A stretch of DNA of 8,987 nucleotides, taken from assembly GCA_041744735.1 (NCBI GenBank), contig JBGTKH010000293.1, forward strand, positions 1 to 8,987, read 5' to 3'. Below are positions 7,172-8,987 of this stretch, in pieces (position 1 is the first letter of the stretch; every line of letters starts with the position of its first letter). This DNA is from JBGTKH01 sp041744735. GTDB taxonomy: Bacteria > Planctomycetota > Planctomycetia > Pirellulales > Pirellulaceae. The notes under the pieces are model-generated. The model searched no databases. It worked only from the letters and a program-made list of their open reading frames with translations, and was not told where the DNA came from. Both the position numbers and the translations under genes were made by a program.

Positions 7172-7618
7172 ATGGCATTGCCGGCATTCAACGAGGAAGG
7201 AGATCTTCCGCCCGGCGTCTATCGTGCGACGCTGGCGGAGATTCTTGAACGCTTCGGCAGTGGGTCGATACAGCGTTGCGCCGTATCGGATCGGTTGAAC
7301 CGGCTGTATCAACTCGTGACTTCGACCGATTAATTGGCACGCTTTATCGTGTTCGGATCATTTGTCACCGCCAAGGAGGAACCGAACGACGTTGACGTCA
7401 TTTTGCTGATGGAGGACACATTCGACCTGGCATCCGTAACGGGTGAAGCCGCCTTGGTATTTCAACACCTGGAAGCGGATGCGCACTTTGGAGCGAGCGT
7501 TTTCTGGACGCGCCGCTCCCGGGCGATTGGCGGGGAGCAAGCGATGGTAGAATACTGGCAGATTCGCCGCGAGGGTGGTCGACGCGGAATTGTCGAGATT
7601 GTAAGGGAGGAATCATGA
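7172..7618 (+). pseudogene. Minimal nucleotidyltransferase-like gene interrupted by an in-frame TAA
   Basis: The frame starts at ATG 7172 with GAGGA (7161-7165) 6 nt upstream. It runs 53 codons (MALPAFNEEGDLPPGVYRA...) to TAA 7331-7333, then continues in the same frame for 94 codons from TTG 7334 to TGA 7616-7618. Across the stop the protein reads as one polypeptide: an N-terminal helical part, then RFIVFGSF, then PNDVDVILL. G62-S63 followed by D73-x-D75 (counting the stop as 54) fit the hG[GS]-x9-DhD active-site signature of Pol-beta-type minimal nucleotidyltransferases. The remainder (FGASVFW, YWQIRR, RGIVEIV) resembles a small stand-alone family of this fold that I know only as hypothetical proteins. 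Either the gene is recently inactivated by one base change, or the second half is made by reinitiation at TTG directly after TAA. A sequencing error is also possible. Confidence 0.72.
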
Positions 7619-7821
7619 TTGCAAACGACCAGCAGTTACAAACGACCTTGGAACTCATCGCCTGGTTTCAAAAGCAAGTGGCACATTTGCGCAAGACGGA
7701 GACCAACCCAGTGAATTACCGGGCCTCGGTTTCCGGCTTCCTGGCCGAGATCGATCGCATGCAGCTCGATGTCCGAGAGTATTTCAGTGTCCTTCCTCCC
7801 GAGCGCATCGGGGCGGCCTAA
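7615..7821 (+). CDS. Small helical protein, predicted partner of the nucleotidyltransferase-like gene
   Basis: This is a 68-residue protein. Its ATG (7615) overlaps the preceding gene's TGA in an ATGA junction, with a strong GGGAGG ribosome site just before (about 7605-7610). Such coupling suggests coordinated translation. It is predicted mostly helical: residues 5-27 (DQQLQTTLELIAWFQKQVAH), then a short loop with NPVNY, then a second helix SGFLAEIDRMQLDVREYF. It has no recognisable catalytic motif, membrane segment or DNA-binding motif. I recall similar small proteins next to nucleotidyltransferase-like genes, but I cannot name the family. An antitoxin-like or accessory role is inferred only from size, overlap and neighbours. 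Confidence 0.7.
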   Translation: MIANDQQLQTTLELIAWFQKQVAHLRKTETNPVNYRASVSGFLAEIDRMQLDVREYFSVLPPERIGAA

Positions 7822-7859
7822 CCGATCTGGAAACAGGCGCAATTGCCGGAGGAAGATTG

Positions 7860-8066
7860 ATGCGTTACGCGATTGTCATCGAAAAGGGTCCGACGAGCTA
7901 CGGCGCCTACGTCCCTGATCTGCCGGGCTGCGTGGCCGTGGGAAAATCTGCCGCGGAGGCCAAGAAGCTGATCGCCGAGGCGGTCCCTTTGCACTTGGAG
8001 GGGCTGCGCGAAGACGGCTTACCCATACCGGAGCCGGCGACAGAGTGCGAATACGTCGAAGTCTGA
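7860..8066 (+). CDS. HicB-family protein (solitary antitoxin-like)
   Basis: This is a 68-residue protein. ATG 7860 is preferred over TTG 7857 because GGAGG lies 7 nt before it. The sequence is a textbook short HicB: MRYAIVIEKG, SYGAYVPDLPGCVAVGKS (13-30), AEAKKLIAEAVPLHLEGLRE and DGLPIPEP. This is the partly degenerated RNase H-like fold, in which the catalytic residues are not expected to work. It ends soon after the fold, with no C-terminal helix-turn-helix or ribbon-helix-helix domain, so it probably does not bind DNA itself. HicB antitoxins normally neutralise a HicA mRNA interferase encoded next to them, but no HicA (about 60 residues, conserved His and Gly) is readable on either side. 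The gene follows the 68-residue partner gene by 38 nt and probably shares its transcript. Confidence 0.88.
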   Translation: MRYAIVIEKGPTSYGAYVPDLPGCVAVGKSAAEAKKLIAEAVPLHLEGLREDGLPIPEPATECEYVEV

Positions 8067-8103
8067 TCGTACCGAATTAAGAATGCCGAACGAAAGGAAG
8101 GAG

Positions 8104-8163
8104 GGGGTCGAGTCTTCGAGCCCCCGGAATCGGTTTTTGCTGGGGGCTCGAAGACGCGACCCC
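8104..8163. terminator. Long near-perfect hairpin after the HicB-type gene; terminator or dispersed repeat
   Basis: Arms 8104-8125 and 8142-8163 pair at 21 of 22 positions around a 16-nt loop that contains a run of five T. It begins 38 nt after the HicB stop. No T-tract follows the stem, so it is not a standard intrinsic terminator, though a stem of this length at the end of a gene set could still stop or protect the transcript. The GGGGGCTCGAAGAC core looks like a repeat family I associate with planctomycete spacers, so a mobile or dispersed palindrome is as likely. Confidence 0.6.
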
Positions 8164-8244
8164 AGCCACCCAACCCTCAAATTGAGCTTTGACGAAGCAC
8201 GAGACTGTTTGACGACGATTCGTCAGGACCCATTAGGAACAACT

Positions 8245-8987
8245 ATGCTTCCCGAACTAATGACAATCGCCGGCGTGCAAATGGATGTTGCGTTGGCCGA
8301 GCCGGACAAGAATCTTCAGCGGATGATCGCCGCGATGGAAACCACGTCGGCCGAGGGCGCCGCGCTCGTCGTGTTTCCCGAATGTGCGTTGACCGGATAC
8401 TGTTTCGAGAGTTTGCAGGAAGCTCTGCCCTTTGCTGAAACCGTTCCCGGCAACAGCAGCGAGCAAATGGCCGACGCCTGCCGCCGGCTGAACACGCACG
8501 TTGTGTTCGGCATGTTGGAAAGCGACGGCGATCGACTGTTCAACGCTTGCGTGCTGGTCGGGCCGGACGGTGTGATCGGCAATTACCGCAAGATTCATTT
8601 GCCGTTCTTGGGCATCGACATGTTCACCACGCCTGGCGATCGGCCGTTCGACGTGCATCATGCGGGCAACATGCGAGTCGGCATGAACATCTGTTACGAC
8701 GGCGCGTTTCCCGAAGCCGCGCGCGTGATGGCGTTGGAAGGCGCCGACTTGATCGTGCTGCCCACCAACTGGCCGCCCGGCGCCGAGTGCACCGCCGACT
8801 TTGTGATCAACGCCCGAGCGATGGAGAATCACGTCTACTATATGGCCGTCAACCGTGTCGGCGCCGAACGCGGCTTTCGCTTCATCGGCAAGAGCAAAAT
8901 CTGCGACCCCTACGGCCACGTGCTCGCGGAGGCTCAGCACGAGGACGAGACGATTCTGTACGCGGAGATCGACGTCGACCGCCCGCG
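8245..8987 (+). CDS. Carbon-nitrogen hydrolase (nitrilase superfamily), C-terminus cut by window end
   Basis: 247 codons are visible. ATG 8245 has AGGA (8235-8238) 6 nt upstream. An internal ATG at codon 6 would still leave the first strand (TIAGVQMDV) but has a poorer ribosome site. The nitrilase triad is complete: E46 in VVFPECALTGY, K116 in NYRKIHLPF, and C150 in MNICYDGAFPE. The conserved Asn in FNACVLVGPDG and the EGADLIVLPTNWP block also fit. Family members hydrolyse non-peptide C-N bonds of amides, N-carbamoyl amino acids or nitriles through a thioester on the cysteine. YDGAFPE at the nucleophile resembles amidase/carbamoylase branches more than true nitrilases, but the substrate is unknown. 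Little is missing, since the family is usually about 260-300 residues. It is probably an independent transcript after the upstream hairpin. Confidence 0.93.
   Translation, partial: MLPELMTIAGVQMDVALAEPDKNLQRMIAAMETTSAEGAALVVFPECALTGYCFESLQEALPFAETVPGNSSEQMADACRRLNTHVVFGMLESDGDRLFNACVLVGPDGVIGNYRKIHLPFLGIDMFTTPGDRPFDVHHAGNMRVGMNICYDGAFPEAARVMALEGADLIVLPTNWPPGAECTADFVINARAMENHVYYMAVNRVGAERGFRFIGKSKICDPYGHVLAEAQHEDETILYAEIDVDRP

Noticed and set aside
7821..8244. A HicA toxin gene next to HicB
   Set aside because: I looked on both strands around the HicB-type gene and found no frame of suitable length with HicA features; the only minus frame (7907-8173) is a shadow covering HicB and the hairpin.
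8257..8940. Minus-strand 227-residue frame
   Set aside because: It is antisense to the carbon-nitrogen hydrolase, whose plus frame has the full Glu-Lys-Cys triad.
1..8987. CRISPR arrays, tRNA or rRNA genes, insertion sequences, integrase/att sites, phage genes
   Set aside because: I saw no regularly spaced identical direct repeats with unique spacers, no cloverleaf or rRNA core sequences, and no transposase or integrase motifs in any frame.

Overview
The window looks like chromosomal DNA from a planctomycete, probably of the Pirellulales type. Four things point there. A giant surface protein begins with an LEPR-XLL-type motif (here LEARNLL). A secreted protein carries an 'RVFFNYNFFNDV'-like block. 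The intergenic spacers hold palindromic repeats of kinds I associate with planctomycete genomes, including one whose translation reads 'NPTRKRG'. Coding density is moderate, with long spacers. There are no rRNA, tRNA, CRISPR or insertion-sequence signals, and no phage genes.

Layout from left to right. (1) Positions 1-3358, minus strand: the first 1119 residues of a giant repeat-rich extracellular protein whose C-terminus lies beyond the left edge. It has an LEARNLL export/anchoring-type motif, a PATR-like autotransporter-associated block, an RTX-like 'GxGNDVVL' module, and three tandem copies of an exact 71-residue beta-strand repeat. (2) Positions 3692-5302, plus strand and divergent from (1) across a 333-nt AT-richer spacer: a 536-residue protein with a Sec signal peptide, a Pro/Thr-rich linker and a C-terminal half that looks like an outer-membrane beta-barrel. 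(3) Positions 5305-5459: an imperfect inverted-repeat element with a perfect 8-2-8 palindrome in each arm, lying between convergent genes. (4) Positions 5517-6248, minus strand: a classical short-chain dehydrogenase/reductase. (5) Positions 6249-6499: a divergent spacer with two further repeat elements. (6) Positions 6500-7063: a membrane-anchored SRPBCC-fold protein.

(7) Positions 7172-8066, plus strand: a compact set of toxin-antitoxin-like small genes. It starts with a minimal nucleotidyltransferase-like gene broken by an in-frame TAA at codon 54. A 68-residue partner overlaps its end by 4 nt (ATGA), and a solitary HicB-type protein with no HicA follows. (8) Positions 8104-8163: a long, near-perfect hairpin. 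(9) From 8245 to the right edge: a carbon-nitrogen hydrolase (nitrilase superfamily) with its Glu-Lys-Cys triad intact, cut by the window end.

The genes do not form one pathway. The two likely functional links are the divergent pair of envelope proteins (1 and 2), which could share a control region, and the 7172-8066 cluster, whose spacing suggests one transcript. I see no clearly novel multi-gene system. The most worthwhile items are the interrupted nucleotidyltransferase cluster, the covarying hairpins of the 5305-5459 repeat, the 71-residue repeat array and the uncharacterised barrel protein.
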